NCBI RefSeq assembly: GCF_009765685.1
Contig: NZ_LMUY01000032.1
Location: 1 to 64,000 of the forward strand
Reading direction: 5' to 3'
Length of the DNA: 64,000 bases
Origin: Acidisphaera sp. L21
GTDB lineage: Bacteria; Pseudomonadota; Alphaproteobacteria; Acetobacterales; Acetobacteraceae
Part shown: in pieces, positions 26,075-34,584 of the stretch
How the letters are laid out: every line of letters begins with the position of its first letter
How positions within the stretch are numbered: the stretch's first letter is position 1
Program-made: the position numbers and the translations under genes
Notes under the pieces: model-generated
Seen by the model: only the letters and a program-made list of their open reading frames with translations
What the model was told of the DNA's origin: nothing
Database searches by the model: none

Positions 26075-27039
26075 CGGAGCGGCTGCTACCCGGCGACCCG
26101 CGTGCGGCCGAGTTGCTGCTGGCGGGCAGCCTGGTCGCGTTTCCGACGGAGACGGTCTACGGGCTGGGGGCGGATGCGACGTCCAACACCGCCGTGGCGG
26201 CGGTTTTCACGGCGAAGGGGCGGCCGCATTTCAATCCGCTGATCTGTCATTATCCGGATGCCGAGGCGGCGTTTCGCCATGTCGAGGCGTCGGAGCTGGC
26301 GGTGCGGTTGGCCGCGGCGTTCTGGCCCGGGCCGCTGACGATGGTGCTACCGCGACGGATCACCTGCCCGGTGGCGTTGCTGGCGGGGGCCGGGTTGGAC
26401 ACGCTGGCGGTGCGGGTGCCGGCGCATCCGGTGGCGATGGCGTTGCTGCAGGCGGTGGGGCGGCCGGTGGCGGCGCCCTCGGCCAATCGGTCCGGGGCGG
26501 TGTCCCCCACCACGGCGGCGCATGTGTTGGACGGGTTGGGCGGGCGGATTGCCGCAGTGGTGGATGGCGGGCCGTGCGCGGTGGGGGTCGAATCGACCGT
26601 GCTGGATTTGTCCGGTCCTCGCCCCTTCCTGCTGCGGCCCGGCGGGGTGCCGCGGGAGGCGATCGAGGCGGTGGTGGGGCCCATCGGCTCCGGCATTACG
26701 CCGGCGGCGGCGGAGCAATCGCGCACGTTGCGGTCGCCTGGGTTGCTGGTGTCGCATTATGCGCCGGGGTTGCCGGTGCGGTTGGCGGCGAGCGAGGTGG
26801 CGGCGGATGAGGCGCTACTGGCGTTCGGGGCGCCATTGCCGGGTGCGGGGGTGGTGTTCCAGTTGAGTTTGGCGGGGGACACGGCGGAGGCGGCTGCGTC
26901 GCTATTCACCGGTTTGCGCTGGCTGGATGCGGAGGGGGGGCGGCTGGGCCTGCGCGGCATCGCGGCGATGGCGGTGCCGGATGGCGGGCTGGGCGCGGCC
27001 ATCAACGACCGGCTGCAACGGGCCGCGGCGCCGCGGTGA
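26071..27039 (+). CDS. Threonylcarbamoyl-AMP synthase, Sua5 type
   Basis: First enzyme of the tRNA t6A37 pathway. The YrdC domain is clear: LVAFPTETVYGLGADAT, KGRPHFNPLICHY, AAFWPGPLTMVLPR, TLAVRVPAHPVAMALL and SANRSGAVSPT, followed by STVLDLSGPRPFLLRPGG. A C-terminal Sua5 domain follows (SPGLLVSHYAPGLPVRL), giving 322 residues, so this is the two-domain form. The start is TTG 26071 interlocked with the cysQ stop (TTGA); no ATG fits the conserved N-terminus. Confidence 0.93.
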   Translation: MTERLLPGDPRAAELLLAGSLVAFPTETVYGLGADATSNTAVAAVFTAKGRPHFNPLICHYPDAEAAFRHVEASELAVRLAAAFWPGPLTMVLPRRITCPVALLAGAGLDTLAVRVPAHPVAMALLQAVGRPVAAPSANRSGAVSPTTAAHVLDGLGGRIAAVVDGGPCAVGVESTVLDLSGPRPFLLRPGGVPREAIEAVVGPIGSGITPAAAEQSRTLRSPGLLVSHYAPGLPVRLAASEVAADEALLAFGAPLPGAGVVFQLSLAGDTAEAAASLFTGLRWLDAEGGRLGLRGIAAMAVPDGGLGAAINDRLQRAAAPR

Positions 27040-28214
27040 GCACCACCGCATTCGACGTGGTGGTGATCGGCGCGGGTGCGGCGGGCATGATGTGCGCCGC
27101 AATCGCCGGGCAGCGCGGTCGCCGGGTGCTGCTGCTGGACCATGCGGAGGAGGCCGGGAAGAAGATCCTGATTTCCGGCGGCGGGCGCTGCAATTTCACC
27201 AATACGGGGACGGCGCCGGAGCGGTTTTTCTCGGGCAATCCGCATTTCGCACGATCGGCGCTGTCGCGCTACACGGCGGAGGATTTTATGGGCCTGGTGG
27301 CGCGGCATGGGATCGCAAGCCACGAAAAGACGCTGGGGCAGTTGTTCTGCGATGGCTCGGCGCGGGCGATCGTGGCGATGCTGCTGGCGGAATGCGACGC
27401 GGCCGGGGTGGATCTGCGGTTGGGGCACCGGGTGACGGGGCTGGGCCGGTCGGACCAGTTTAGCGTGGAAACGGACCGGGGAAGTTTCAGCGCCGCCTCC
27501 CTGGTATTGGCGACGGGCGGGTTGTCGATCCCGAAGATGGGGGCGACCGGGTTTGCGCATGATGCGGCGCAGCGGTTCGGGCTGGGGTTGACGGAGGTGC
27601 GGCCCGGGTTGGTGCCGCTGACGGCCAGCAATGACGACCTGCCGTTGATGCGGCCGTTGAGCGGGCTGGCGCTGCCGGTGGAGGCGCGATGCGGCAAGCA
27701 TCGGTTTGCCGAGGCGATGCTGTTTACCCATCGCGGCCTGTCCGGCCCGGCGATCCTGCAAGTGTCGTCCGCCTGGCGGGAGGGAGACCAGGTGCTGCTG
27801 GACCTGTTGCCCGGCGCCGATGCCTACGGCGTCCTGCGCGCCGCCAAGGCGGATCGGCCGCGGGCGATCTTGCGCACGGTGCTGGCCGGGTTGTTGCCGC
27901 AGCGGCTGGCGGACGCACTGGCGACACGGTGGCCGGATGGACCTATCGCCAATGTGCCCGACCGGACCCTGGCGGAGGTGGCGACCAGCCTGTCCGCCTG
28001 GCCCGTCGCGCCATCGGGGACGGAGGGCTATGCCAAGGCGGAAGTGACGCTCGGCGGTGTGGATACCAAGGCGCTGTCGTCCCGCACGATGGAAGCGCGG
28101 TCGGTACCCGGGCTGTTCGTGGTGGGGGAGGCGGTGGACGTGACAGGGTGGCTGGGCGGCTATAATTTCCAGTGGGCCTGGTCCAGCGGGTGGTGCGCCG
28201 GCATGGCGGCGTAG
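27036..28214 (+). CDS. HI0933/YhiN-type FAD-dependent oxidoreductase
   Basis: 392-residue flavoprotein. N-terminal dinucleotide site VVIGAGAAGMMCAA, followed by the family signature AGKKILISGGGRCNFTN, LATGGLSIPKMGATGFA and the C-terminal GLFVVGEAVDVTGWLGGYN plus FQWAWSSG. The family is widespread but its reaction is not established; some members have been proposed to act on tRNA or as aminoacetone-type oxidoreductases. GTG 27036 overlaps the previous stop, so it is coupled to the tsaC/sua5-type gene. Confidence 0.9.
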   Translation: MSTTAFDVVVIGAGAAGMMCAAIAGQRGRRVLLLDHAEEAGKKILISGGGRCNFTNTGTAPERFFSGNPHFARSALSRYTAEDFMGLVARHGIASHEKTLGQLFCDGSARAIVAMLLAECDAAGVDLRLGHRVTGLGRSDQFSVETDRGSFSAASLVLATGGLSIPKMGATGFAHDAAQRFGLGLTEVRPGLVPLTASNDDLPLMRPLSGLALPVEARCGKHRFAEAMLFTHRGLSGPAILQVSSAWREGDQVLLDLLPGADAYGVLRAAKADRPRAILRTVLAGLLPQRLADALATRWPDGPIANVPDRTLAEVATSLSAWPVAPSGTEGYAKAEVTLGGVDTKALSSRTMEARSVPGLFVVGEAVDVTGWLGGYNFQWAWSSGWCAGMAA

Positions 28215-28218
28215 CGCG

Positions 28219-29382
28219 GTGGCCACTGGCAAGGGCGTGGTGGTGGTCGCTCTGGGCGTCACCCAGACGCTCGCCTGGGGGTCGACCTATTACCTGCCCG
28301 CGGTGTTTGCGGACCCGGTATCGGCCAGCCTGCATCTGTCGCGCAGTTGGTTCTTCGGCGCATTCTCGGCGGCATTGCTGCTGTCGGGGCTGTTGGGGCC
28401 GCTGGCGGGGCGGATGATTGACCGGTATGGCGGGCGGGACGTGCTGGCGGCGACCAACCTGGTGTTCGCTGCCGGGTTGGTGCTGCTGTCGCTGGCGACC
28501 GGGGCGGCCAGTTTGACGGCGGCGTGGCTGGTGATCGGGGTTGGGCTGGGGTTCGGGCTGTACGAGGCGGCGTTCGCCACCGTCGCGGGGCTGTATGGGC
28601 GGGAGGCGCGGAACGCCATCACCGGCATCACGCTGTTCGCCGGGTTCGCGAGCACGGTGGGGTGGCCGGCCAGCGCCGCGATGATCGACCTGGTGGGTTG
28701 GCGCGGGGCGGCGCTGGCCTGGGCCGCGATGCATCTGCTGATCGGGCTGCCGCTGAACCGGCTGGTGGTGCCGAAGGCCCCGCCCCCTGCCCCGGCAGCG
28801 CCATCCACCGCGGCGGCGGCGGCGGGCATTCCCTGGACCATGATCATCCTGGGTGGCGTGTTCGGGGCCACCTGGTTCGTGTCGACCGCGCTGGCGGCGC
28901 ATTTGCCGCGGTTGCTGGAGGCGCTGGGCGCCACGCCGGCGGCGGCGATTGCGGCGGGGGCGCTGGTGGGGCCGGCGCAGGTGGCGGCGCGGGTTGCCGA
29001 GTTCAGCCTGTTGCGCCGGGCGTCGCCGCTGCTGTCGGCGCGGGTGGCGACGGTGCTGCATCCGGTTGGCGCGGTGATCCTGGCCGTGGTGGGGGCGCCT
29101 GCGGCGATCGGGTTCGTGCTGCTGCATGGCGCGGGGAATGGCATGCTGACGATCGCGCGCGGTACGCTGCCGCTGGCACTGTTCGGGGCTGGCGGTTACG
29201 GGTTGCGCACCGGGATCCTGGCCGCGCCCGCGCGCGTGCTGCAGGGCGGCGCACCGCTGCTGTTCGGGCTGGTGCTGGACCGCGCCGGGCCGGTGGCAGC
29301 GCTGATGCTGTCGGGCACGCTGATGGGATTGTCCTTCCTGGCGCTGGTGTTGCTGCGCGTCGACCGCCCGGCGCCGGCGTAA
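28219..29382 (+). CDS. MFS transporter
   Basis: 387-residue major facilitator with about twelve hydrophobic helices. The loop GRMIDRYGGRDVLA between helices 2 and 3 is the MFS signature. An Ala/Pro-rich cytoplasmic linker around residues 190-208 separates the two six-helix halves. GTG 28219 starts four bases after the flavoprotein stop. Substrate unknown; the sequence resembles the monocarboxylate/drug-like MFS members without diagnostic residues that I can assign. Confidence 0.85.
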   Translation: MATGKGVVVVALGVTQTLAWGSTYYLPAVFADPVSASLHLSRSWFFGAFSAALLLSGLLGPLAGRMIDRYGGRDVLAATNLVFAAGLVLLSLATGAASLTAAWLVIGVGLGFGLYEAAFATVAGLYGREARNAITGITLFAGFASTVGWPASAAMIDLVGWRGAALAWAAMHLLIGLPLNRLVVPKAPPPAPAAPSTAAAAAGIPWTMIILGGVFGATWFVSTALAAHLPRLLEALGATPAAAIAAGALVGPAQVAARVAEFSLLRRASPLLSARVATVLHPVGAVILAVVGAPAAIGFVLLHGAGNGMLTIARGTLPLALFGAGGYGLRTGILAAPARVLQGGAPLLFGLVLDRAGPVAALMLSGTLMGLSFLALVLLRVDRPAPA

Positions 29383-29411
29383 TTGCGCGATCGGAACGCA
29401 TTTTCTACAGT
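29383..29411 (+). promoter_or_regulatory. Promoter ahead of the NTF2-fold gene
   Basis: TTGCGC (29383-29388), 17 bases, TACAGT (29406-29411). Placed directly after the MFS stop and 27 bases before ATG 29438, it suggests independent transcription of the NTF2-fold gene. Confidence 0.45.
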
Positions 29412-29437
29412 GGGGCACTCCTGAAGCCGAGGTCGCC

Positions 29438-29854
29438 ATGCCATCGATCACCGACACCGCGATGCAGTTCTTCATGGCCTGCGAGGCTGGCAAGGGATGG
29501 GCGGCCTGTAGCCCCTATTGCGCCGATGGCGCCAGCTTCGCGGCACAGGCGGAGCCGCTGGCTGGCGTCAAGACGCTGGCACAATATTGCGACTGGATGC
29601 AGGGGCTGATGACCGTGATGACAGACGGGCATTACACGCTGAAATCCTTCGCCACCGATGCCGAGCGCAACAATGTCTGCGCGTATGCCGTTTTCACCGG
29701 CACGCATTTGGCCGGTGGCCCGATTCCGCCGACGGGCAAGACCACCAATACCGACTATGTCTACGTCATGCAGTTCGATAGCGCCGGCAAGATCAGCCAG
29801 ATGACGAAAATCTGGCACTCTGGCCTCGCGCTGAAGGAACTCGGCTGGGCCTAA
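29438..29854 (+). CDS. NTF2/SnoaL-like fold protein
   Basis: 138-residue soluble protein with the ketosteroid-isomerase-like cone fold: an N-terminal helix (AMQFFMACEAGKGWAACSPY), then alternating strands (HYTLKSFATDAERNNVCAYAVF, split at the turn; TDYVYVMQFDSAGKISQMTKIW). The DSAGKI-type turn before the last strand is common in SnoaL-like proteins. The start follows GAGG. No catalytic assignment is possible. Its stop codon is embedded in the first unit of a 27-base tandem repeat. Confidence 0.75.
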   Translation: MPSITDTAMQFFMACEAGKGWAACSPYCADGASFAAQAEPLAGVKTLAQYCDWMQGLMTVMTDGHYTLKSFATDAERNNVCAYAVFTGTHLAGGPIPPTGKTTNTDYVYVMQFDSAGKISQMTKIWHSGLALKELGWA

Positions 29855-29958
29855 GCCCGGCTGCTCGCCGGTATGTCATAAGCCCGGCTACTCGGCGCTA
29901 CGTCATAAGCCCGGCTGCTCGCCGGTACGTCCCAAGCCCGGCTACTCGCCGGTGCGTT
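29853..29958. repeat. Four tandem copies of a 27-base GC-rich unit
   Basis: Units begin at 29853, 29880, 29907 and 29934 and follow AAGCCCGGCTrCTCGCCGGT plus a variable TGTCAT-like tail. Copies 1 and 3 carry G, and copies 2 and 4 carry A, at the central position, suggesting duplication of a two-unit block. Units 1, 3 and 4 contain a CCGGC/GCCGG hairpin. The fourth unit is truncated. The array separates the NTF2-fold gene and the acyltransferase gene and encodes no gene. Confidence 0.85.
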
Positions 29959-29974
29959 AAGAAAATTGTAATCG

Positions 29975-30004
29975 CCGCACACTTACCTTGGCTGCAGTGT
30001 GCGG
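29975..30004 (+). promoter_or_regulatory. Nine-base inverted repeat ahead of the acyltransferase
   Basis: CCGCACACT (29975-29983) and AGTGTGCGG (29996-30004) are perfectly complementary with a 12-base loop. The 3' arm ends eight bases before ATG 30013 and covers part of the GGGGTGAG ribosome site, so it could be an operator or an mRNA hairpin limiting initiation. There is no T-run, so it is not a standard terminator. Confidence 0.55.
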
Positions 30005-30012
30005 GGTGAGTG

Positions 30013-31173
30013 ATGCAGTCAGACAGCGCAGCGGGCCCGCAGAACGAGCGGCGACTGGTGGCACTGGACGGGCTGCGCGGCTTGATGACGTTGCTGGTCA
30101 TCGTCTCGCATTATTTCGGTGAATTGCCGCATGGATTGACCGCGACGATGTTCGGCTGGGTCGCCGTGGACATGTTCTTCGTGTTGAGCGGCTTTTTGAT
30201 CGGCAAGCTGATCCTGGAAAAGCAGCATCACGCGAATTTCTTCAGCGTCTTCTACGTGCGGCGGTTCTGCCGGATCATTCCCGCCTACGTCGTCACGGTG
30301 CTCGTGCTCACCCTATTGGTGCGGACCATCGCGCATCCCTGGGTCGATGCGGATGTGGTGTTTCCGCTATGGTCGTATCTGACGTTCAACCAGGGCTTCT
30401 TCATGATCGCGTCGCAGACGATCGGCGCGCATTGGTTGGCCCCGACCTGGACGCTGGGCGTGGAGGAGCATTTCTACCTGATCGTGCCCGCCTTCATCGT
30501 GTTCACCCCGCGCCGGTGGCTGGCGCCGGTGCTGGTCACGGCGATCATGCTGACGTTAACGCTGCGCTTCGCCATCTATTTTGGCGGGGTCGGTAACGGG
30601 ATGATGGCGCTGGTGCTGCTGCCCGGTCGCGCCGACACACTTGCCTTCGGCGTGCTGGCGGCCTTGGCGATGAAGGACGACCGCATCGACTGGGCTCGCC
30701 TCATGCCCATTCTGCGCGTCATCCCGATCGCCGGGTTGATCGCAGCCGGCGGCATGAGGCTGTATGGCGAGCAATTATTCGGCCTGCTCGCCCCCTTCAC
30801 GGTAAGTGCAGGGTGCGCGGCTTTTTTGTTGTGCATCGTCAACGGGGCGCCCGAAGCACAGCGCTTCCACTCCCGCAAACTGCAATTCGTCGGCAATAAT
30901 GGCTATTGCCTGTATCTGACCCACCTGCCCGTGCTCGGCCTGATGCACGGATTGATCCTGGGCACCAGGCCAGACCTGGCGACGCCGGCACAATGGCTGG
31001 TGACCATCGCGACGCTGCCGGTCTGCCTGCTGGTCGGATGGGGGATGACCCGACTCATCGAAGAACCGTTGACCCGTTACGGCCGGACGTGGCGCTGGAG
31101 CAAGGAGTCGCGGGCGCCGGTCCAATCGCTTCGTTGGCCGGGTTCGGGCTGGCGTTCCCAGTCCAGCATGTAG
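30013..31173 (+). CDS. Membrane O-acyltransferase (acyltransferase 3, OafA-like)
   Basis: Integral membrane acyltransferase of 386 residues with about ten hydrophobic helices; such proteins acetylate surface glycans or lipids. Family hallmarks are the N-terminal RLVALDGLRGLMTLLVIVSH with RxxxLDxLRG, VAVDMFFVLSGFLIG, YVRRFCRIIPAY and the helix after WTLGVEEHFYLI. ATG 30013 follows GGGGTGAG; a GTG lies just before it. The final 97 bases overlap the end of the convergent cyclopropane synthase gene. Confidence 0.9.
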   Translation: MQSDSAAGPQNERRLVALDGLRGLMTLLVIVSHYFGELPHGLTATMFGWVAVDMFFVLSGFLIGKLILEKQHHANFFSVFYVRRFCRIIPAYVVTVLVLTLLVRTIAHPWVDADVVFPLWSYLTFNQGFFMIASQTIGAHWLAPTWTLGVEEHFYLIVPAFIVFTPRRWLAPVLVTAIMLTLTLRFAIYFGGVGNGMMALVLLPGRADTLAFGVLAALAMKDDRIDWARLMPILRVIPIAGLIAAGGMRLYGEQLFGLLAPFTVSAGCAAFLLCIVNGAPEAQRFHSRKLQFVGNNGYCLYLTHLPVLGLMHGLILGTRPDLATPAQWLVTIATLPVCLLVGWGMTRLIEEPLTRYGRTWRWSKESRAPVQSLRWPGSGWRSQSSM

Positions 31174-32336
31174 TCGCGCGTGACCGGGGCGGCGTTGAGG
31201 CGGTGGGTGATCTGGAGTTGGAAGACGACGCTGGTGCGGTAGCGAAAACCCACTTCGCAGAGCGCCAAATAAAACTCCCACATGCGGCAGAACCGTTCGT
31301 CGTATAGCTTTGCCGCGTCGTCCCAGTGGGCGCAGAAGCGTTGCCGCCAGGCGCGCAGGGTTTCGGCGTAGTGCAGGCGCAGGACCTCGACGTCGGCGAT
31401 GATGAGATTGTTGCGCTGCGCCGCCTCGCTGATCTCCGAGAGGGCGGGAATGTCGGCGCCGGGAAAAATGTATTTGCGGATGAACGGGTCGATCGGGCCC
31501 GGGCTGTCGGTGAAGCCGCAGGTATGGAGCATGGCGACGCCATCCTTGGCCAACAATTCGCCCAGTTTGGCGAAGAACTCGTCATAATTGCGCTTGCCGA
31601 CATGCTCGAACATGCCGACGGAGACGATGCGGTCGAACGGGCCGGTTTGGTGGCGGTAGTCACGTAGGTCGAACCTTACATGGTCCTCCATCCCGGCAGC
31701 GACGACGCGGGCCATGCTGTATTTCTGCTGCTCCACGCTCAGCGTCACGCCGGTGATTTCGGCGCCGGATTGGGCGGCGAGGTACAGGCCGAGCCCACCC
31801 CAACCGGAGCCGATGTCCAGCACGCGTAGCCCAGGACGGTCCAGCAGCAGCTTGGCGGCGATGTGGCGCTTCTTGGCGGCCTGCGCCTCCTCCAGCGAGG
31901 TGTCGGGCGTGGCGAAATAGGCGCAGGAATATTGCCGGTCGGAATCCAGGAACAGATCGTAGAGCGCGGGGGACAGGTCGTAATGGTGCGCGACGTTGCG
32001 GCGGGCGCGGCCAGCCGGGTTGCGCTGCTTCAGCCAGTTGGTGGCGCGGGCGACCCGGGCCATGAGCGAACCCGGCGGTACGTTGTCCGCATTCTGCGCC
32101 AGCACGGCCAGCACGTCGTATAGCGGCCCGTCCTCGATCCGGATGGTGCCGTCCATGTAGCCCTCGCCCAGGGCCAGTGTGGGGCGGAAGATCATCGCCC
32201 GCTCCGCCCGCCGGGTCAGGATCCTGATGGTCCCGGCGGGGGACGTTCCGTCGCCGACAACGTGGCGGCGGCCGGAAGGGTCGATGATAGCGAGGCTCCC
32301 GGTCTTGATGACGCGGGCAAGTATTTGGGCGAACAT
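31077..32336 (-). CDS. cfa: Cyclopropane-fatty-acyl-phospholipid synthase
   Basis: SAM-dependent enzyme that adds a methylene bridge to unsaturated phospholipid acyl chains. The 419-residue protein has an N-terminal lipid-associated region (LALGEGYMDGTIRIED), then NVAHHYDLSPALYDLFLD, QYSCAYFATPDTSLEEAQ, the SAM site VLDIGSGWGGLGLYLA, VSVGMFEHVGKRNYDEFF and a C-terminal YRTSVVFQLQ. Start ATG 32336 gives the normal N-terminus. Its 3' end overlaps the acyltransferase gene antisense by 97 bases. Confidence 0.94.
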   Translation of the reverse strand: MFAQILARVIKTGSLAIIDPSGRRHVVGDGTSPAGTIRILTRRAERAMIFRPTLALGEGYMDGTIRIEDGPLYDVLAVLAQNADNVPPGSLMARVARATNWLKQRNPAGRARRNVAHHYDLSPALYDLFLDSDRQYSCAYFATPDTSLEEAQAAKKRHIAAKLLLDRPGLRVLDIGSGWGGLGLYLAAQSGAEITGVTLSVEQQKYSMARVVAAGMEDHVRFDLRDYRHQTGPFDRIVSVGMFEHVGKRNYDEFFAKLGELLAKDGVAMLHTCGFTDSPGPIDPFIRKYIFPGADIPALSEISEAAQRNNLIIADVEVLRLHYAETLRAWRQRFCAHWDDAAKLYDERFCRMWEFYLALCEVGFRYRTSVVFQLQITHRLNAAPVTRDYMLDWERQPEPGQRSDWTGARDSLLQRHVRP

Positions 32337-32374
32337 GACGGAACTGTAATCCGTCCGCGCCCTAGGTGCAGCCT

Positions 32375-33037
32375 CTATGTTTGCGGGGCAGCCCCGGCTT
32401 CGGCTTGGGCTTCGGCTTGGGCTTGGGCCAACGCCTGGTCCTTGGCCGTTGCGCGCTGCATGGCCGGGCGGGCGGTGATGCGGGCGACGTAGTCCATGAT
32501 CGCCGGGTGCTCGGGGACCAGTTTGAAGGCCGTGGTCCAGGATAGCGCGCCGCCCCACAGGATGTCGGCGGCGGAGAAAGTGCTGCCCAGCAGATAGGGG
32601 CCCGGCTCCAGCCCTTTGGTGACGATGTCGATCACTTCGTCGTAGCTGCCGTAGGGGGACATGGCGCGCACGCCGGGTTCGACGTTGCGGAATTTGTCGA
32701 CCAAAGCGGGCTCGAAACTGGCGGCGTAGAAGGCCATCCAGCGCAAATAGGGGCCGCGGAGCTGGTCGGTGGTGGCGGGGGCCAGGCCGGCGGCGGGGAA
32801 GAGGTCCGCGAGGTGCAGGAAGATCGCCACCTGCTCCGTCACGATGGCGGAGCCATCCTGCAGGGCGGGGACTTTGCCCAGCGGGTTGATCGCCAGGTAG
32901 GCGGGGGCGCGGTTCTCGCCCTTGCCGCGGTCCAGCACGTGCAATGTGTAGGGGGCGCTCAGTTCCTCCATCAGGGCCAGCACACCGCTGGACCTGGTGT
33001 TGGGGCAATGGAACAGGGTGAGCGGACGTTCGGTCAT
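32375..33037 (-). CDS. Glutathione S-transferase family protein
   Basis: 220 residues: N-terminal thioredoxin-like domain with LTLFHCPNTRSSGVLALMEE, INPLGKVPALQDG (cis-Pro) and SAIVTEQVAIFLHLAD (Glu-Ser-like glutathione contact), then an all-helical domain with FSAADILWGGAL. ATG 33037 is preceded by GGAGAA. The last 18 residues are a low-complexity Ala/Gln/Glu tail encoded by repeated GGCTTGGGCTTC-type units. Substrate unknown. Confidence 0.87.
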   Translation of the reverse strand: MTERPLTLFHCPNTRSSGVLALMEELSAPYTLHVLDRGKGENRAPAYLAINPLGKVPALQDGSAIVTEQVAIFLHLADLFPAAGLAPATTDQLRGPYLRWMAFYAASFEPALVDKFRNVEPGVRAMSPYGSYDEVIDIVTKGLEPGPYLLGSTFSAADILWGGALSWTTAFKLVPEHPAIMDYVARITARPAMQRATAKDQALAQAQAEAQAEAGAAPQT

Positions 33038-33074
33038 GGGGTTCTCCTTTTTGGCGGCATCGTAGCACAGTCGC

Positions 33075-33096
33075 GGCGGGCGCATGGCTGCCCGCC
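33075..33096. promoter_or_regulatory. Inverted repeat GGCGGGC/GCCCGCC between GST and oxidase genes
   Basis: Seven-base perfect dyad with an eight-base loop in the divergent control region (33038-33152). It may be an operator or a transcript hairpin; no regulator can be assigned. Confidence 0.35.
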
Positions 33097-33152
33097 ATTG
33101 CCGCGCGCGGGTGTTCGATGCCACATGCGGCCAAGCCCATAGGAGGATGGAA

Positions 33153-34574
33153 ATGCCCGCCCTGTCACTCCCGTCCGCATTGGCCGACGCGCTGTCCACC
33201 CTGTTGGGGCCGCGCGGCCTGCTGACCGACGCCTCGGATACCGACACTGCCGGGCAGGATTGGCGGCGGCTGTATCATCATCCTCCGCTCGCCGTCCTGC
33301 GCCCGGCCGATACCGCGGAATTGGCGGCGGCGGTGCGGCTATGCGTGGCGCATGGGGTGGCGATGACGCCCCAGGGCGGCAACACCAGCATGGTCGGCGG
33401 CGGCGTGCCCAGCGGGCCGGGCGAGGTCGTGATCAGCACAGCGCGGATGAACCACATCCGCTCGGTCGATCCGGTGGATATGACGATGACGCTGGAGGCT
33501 GGGGTGACGCTGAAGGCGGCGCAGGATGCGGCGGTGGCGGCGGAGTGCCTGCTGCCGCTGTCCATCTCGTCCGAGGGGACGGCGCAGATCGGCGGGGTGC
33601 TGGCCACCAACGCCGGGGGCAACAACACCGTGCGTTACGGCAACGCGCGCGACCTGGTGCTGGGGCTGGAGGCGGTGCTGCCGGATGGCACGATCTGGAA
33701 CGGGCTGCGGCGGCTGCGCAAGGACAACACCGGGTATTGCCTGCGCCAGTTGATGGTGGGGGCGGAAGGCACGCTCGGCATCATCACGACTGCCGTGTTG
33801 AAGCTGGCCCCGGCGTTACGCCAGCGCGAGTCGGCCCTGTGCGCCGTGCCCTCGACCGAGGCGGCGCTGGCACTGTTTGCGCGGTTCCAACGGCATGACC
33901 CGGCGGCGCTGCAGGCGTTCGAATATATGGGCGGCCCGGGGATGGAATTGGTGATGCGGCACATCCCGGGCGCCGTGCTGCCGATCGCCCCTGCCCCGCA
34001 TTACGCGCTGGTGGATCTGGCGACGGCACGGGCGGGCAGCGATCTGCGCGGCGTGCTGGAGACGGTGCTGGAGGCGGCGCTGGAGGATGGCACCGTCACC
34101 GACGCCGCCATCGCCGAGAGCGAGGCGCAGCGGCTGGCGATTTGGAAGCTGCGCGAAGAACATGCCGAGGCGCAGAAGCGCGAGGGCGCGTCGGTGAAGA
34201 ACGATGTCTCCGTCCCCGTGTCCCGCGTGCCGGAGTTGCTGCGCCGGGGGCAGGAAGCGGTGGCGGCGCTGATCCCAGGGGTGCGGTGCGTGGCGTTCGG
34301 GCATATCGGCGACGGCAACATCCACTTCAATTTCGAGCAGCCGGTGGGCGCGGATGGCGCGGCGTTCCTGGCGCGCGACCACGAGATCATGGATGCGGTG
34401 GGGGAGATCGTGCGCGACCTGGACGGGTCGTTCTCCGCCGAGCACGGCGTGGGGCAGTTGAAGCCCTACATGATGCCGGATTGGCGGGGCGGGGCGGAAT
34501 TGGAGGCGATGCGCCGGATCAAGGCCGCGATGGACCCGGCCGGGCTGATGAACCCTGGCAAGGTGTTGCCGTGA
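33153..34574 (+). CDS. FAD-linked D-2-hydroxyacid oxidase/dehydrogenase
   Basis: FAD_binding_4/FAD_oxidase_C flavoprotein of 473 residues, like D-lactate, D-2-hydroxyglutarate or glycolate oxidase subunit D. Visible are MTPQGGNTSMVGGGVP, EGTAQIGGVLATNAGG, NTGYCLRQLMVGAEGTLGIIT and the C-terminal AFGHIGDGNIHFNF and FSAEHGVGQLKPYM, with metal/substrate His residues. ATG 33153 follows AGGAGG. Family members differ in substrate, so I do not name one. Confidence 0.88.
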   Translation: MPALSLPSALADALSTLLGPRGLLTDASDTDTAGQDWRRLYHHPPLAVLRPADTAELAAAVRLCVAHGVAMTPQGGNTSMVGGGVPSGPGEVVISTARMNHIRSVDPVDMTMTLEAGVTLKAAQDAAVAAECLLPLSISSEGTAQIGGVLATNAGGNNTVRYGNARDLVLGLEAVLPDGTIWNGLRRLRKDNTGYCLRQLMVGAEGTLGIITTAVLKLAPALRQRESALCAVPSTEAALALFARFQRHDPAALQAFEYMGGPGMELVMRHIPGAVLPIAPAPHYALVDLATARAGSDLRGVLETVLEAALEDGTVTDAAIAESEAQRLAIWKLREEHAEAQKREGASVKNDVSVPVSRVPELLRRGQEAVAALIPGVRCVAFGHIGDGNIHFNFEQPVGADGAAFLARDHEIMDAVGEIVRDLDGSFSAEHGVGQLKPYMMPDWRGGAELEAMRRIKAAMDPAGLMNPGKVLP

Positions 34575-34584
34575 AAGCCTGTTG

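Noticed and set aside
29853-29958. CRISPR array
   Set aside because: Units are directly adjacent with no spacers between them and no cas genes are near; it is a simple tandem repeat.
30010-30015. GTG 30010 as the acyltransferase start
   Set aside because: ATG follows directly at 30013 and gives the usual N-terminus with a good ribosome-site spacing.
32375-32440. Frameshift or contingency tract at the GST 3' end
   Set aside because: The GGCTTGGGCTTC-type repeats are in frame and encode a plain Ala/Gln/Glu tail; no disruption is visible.
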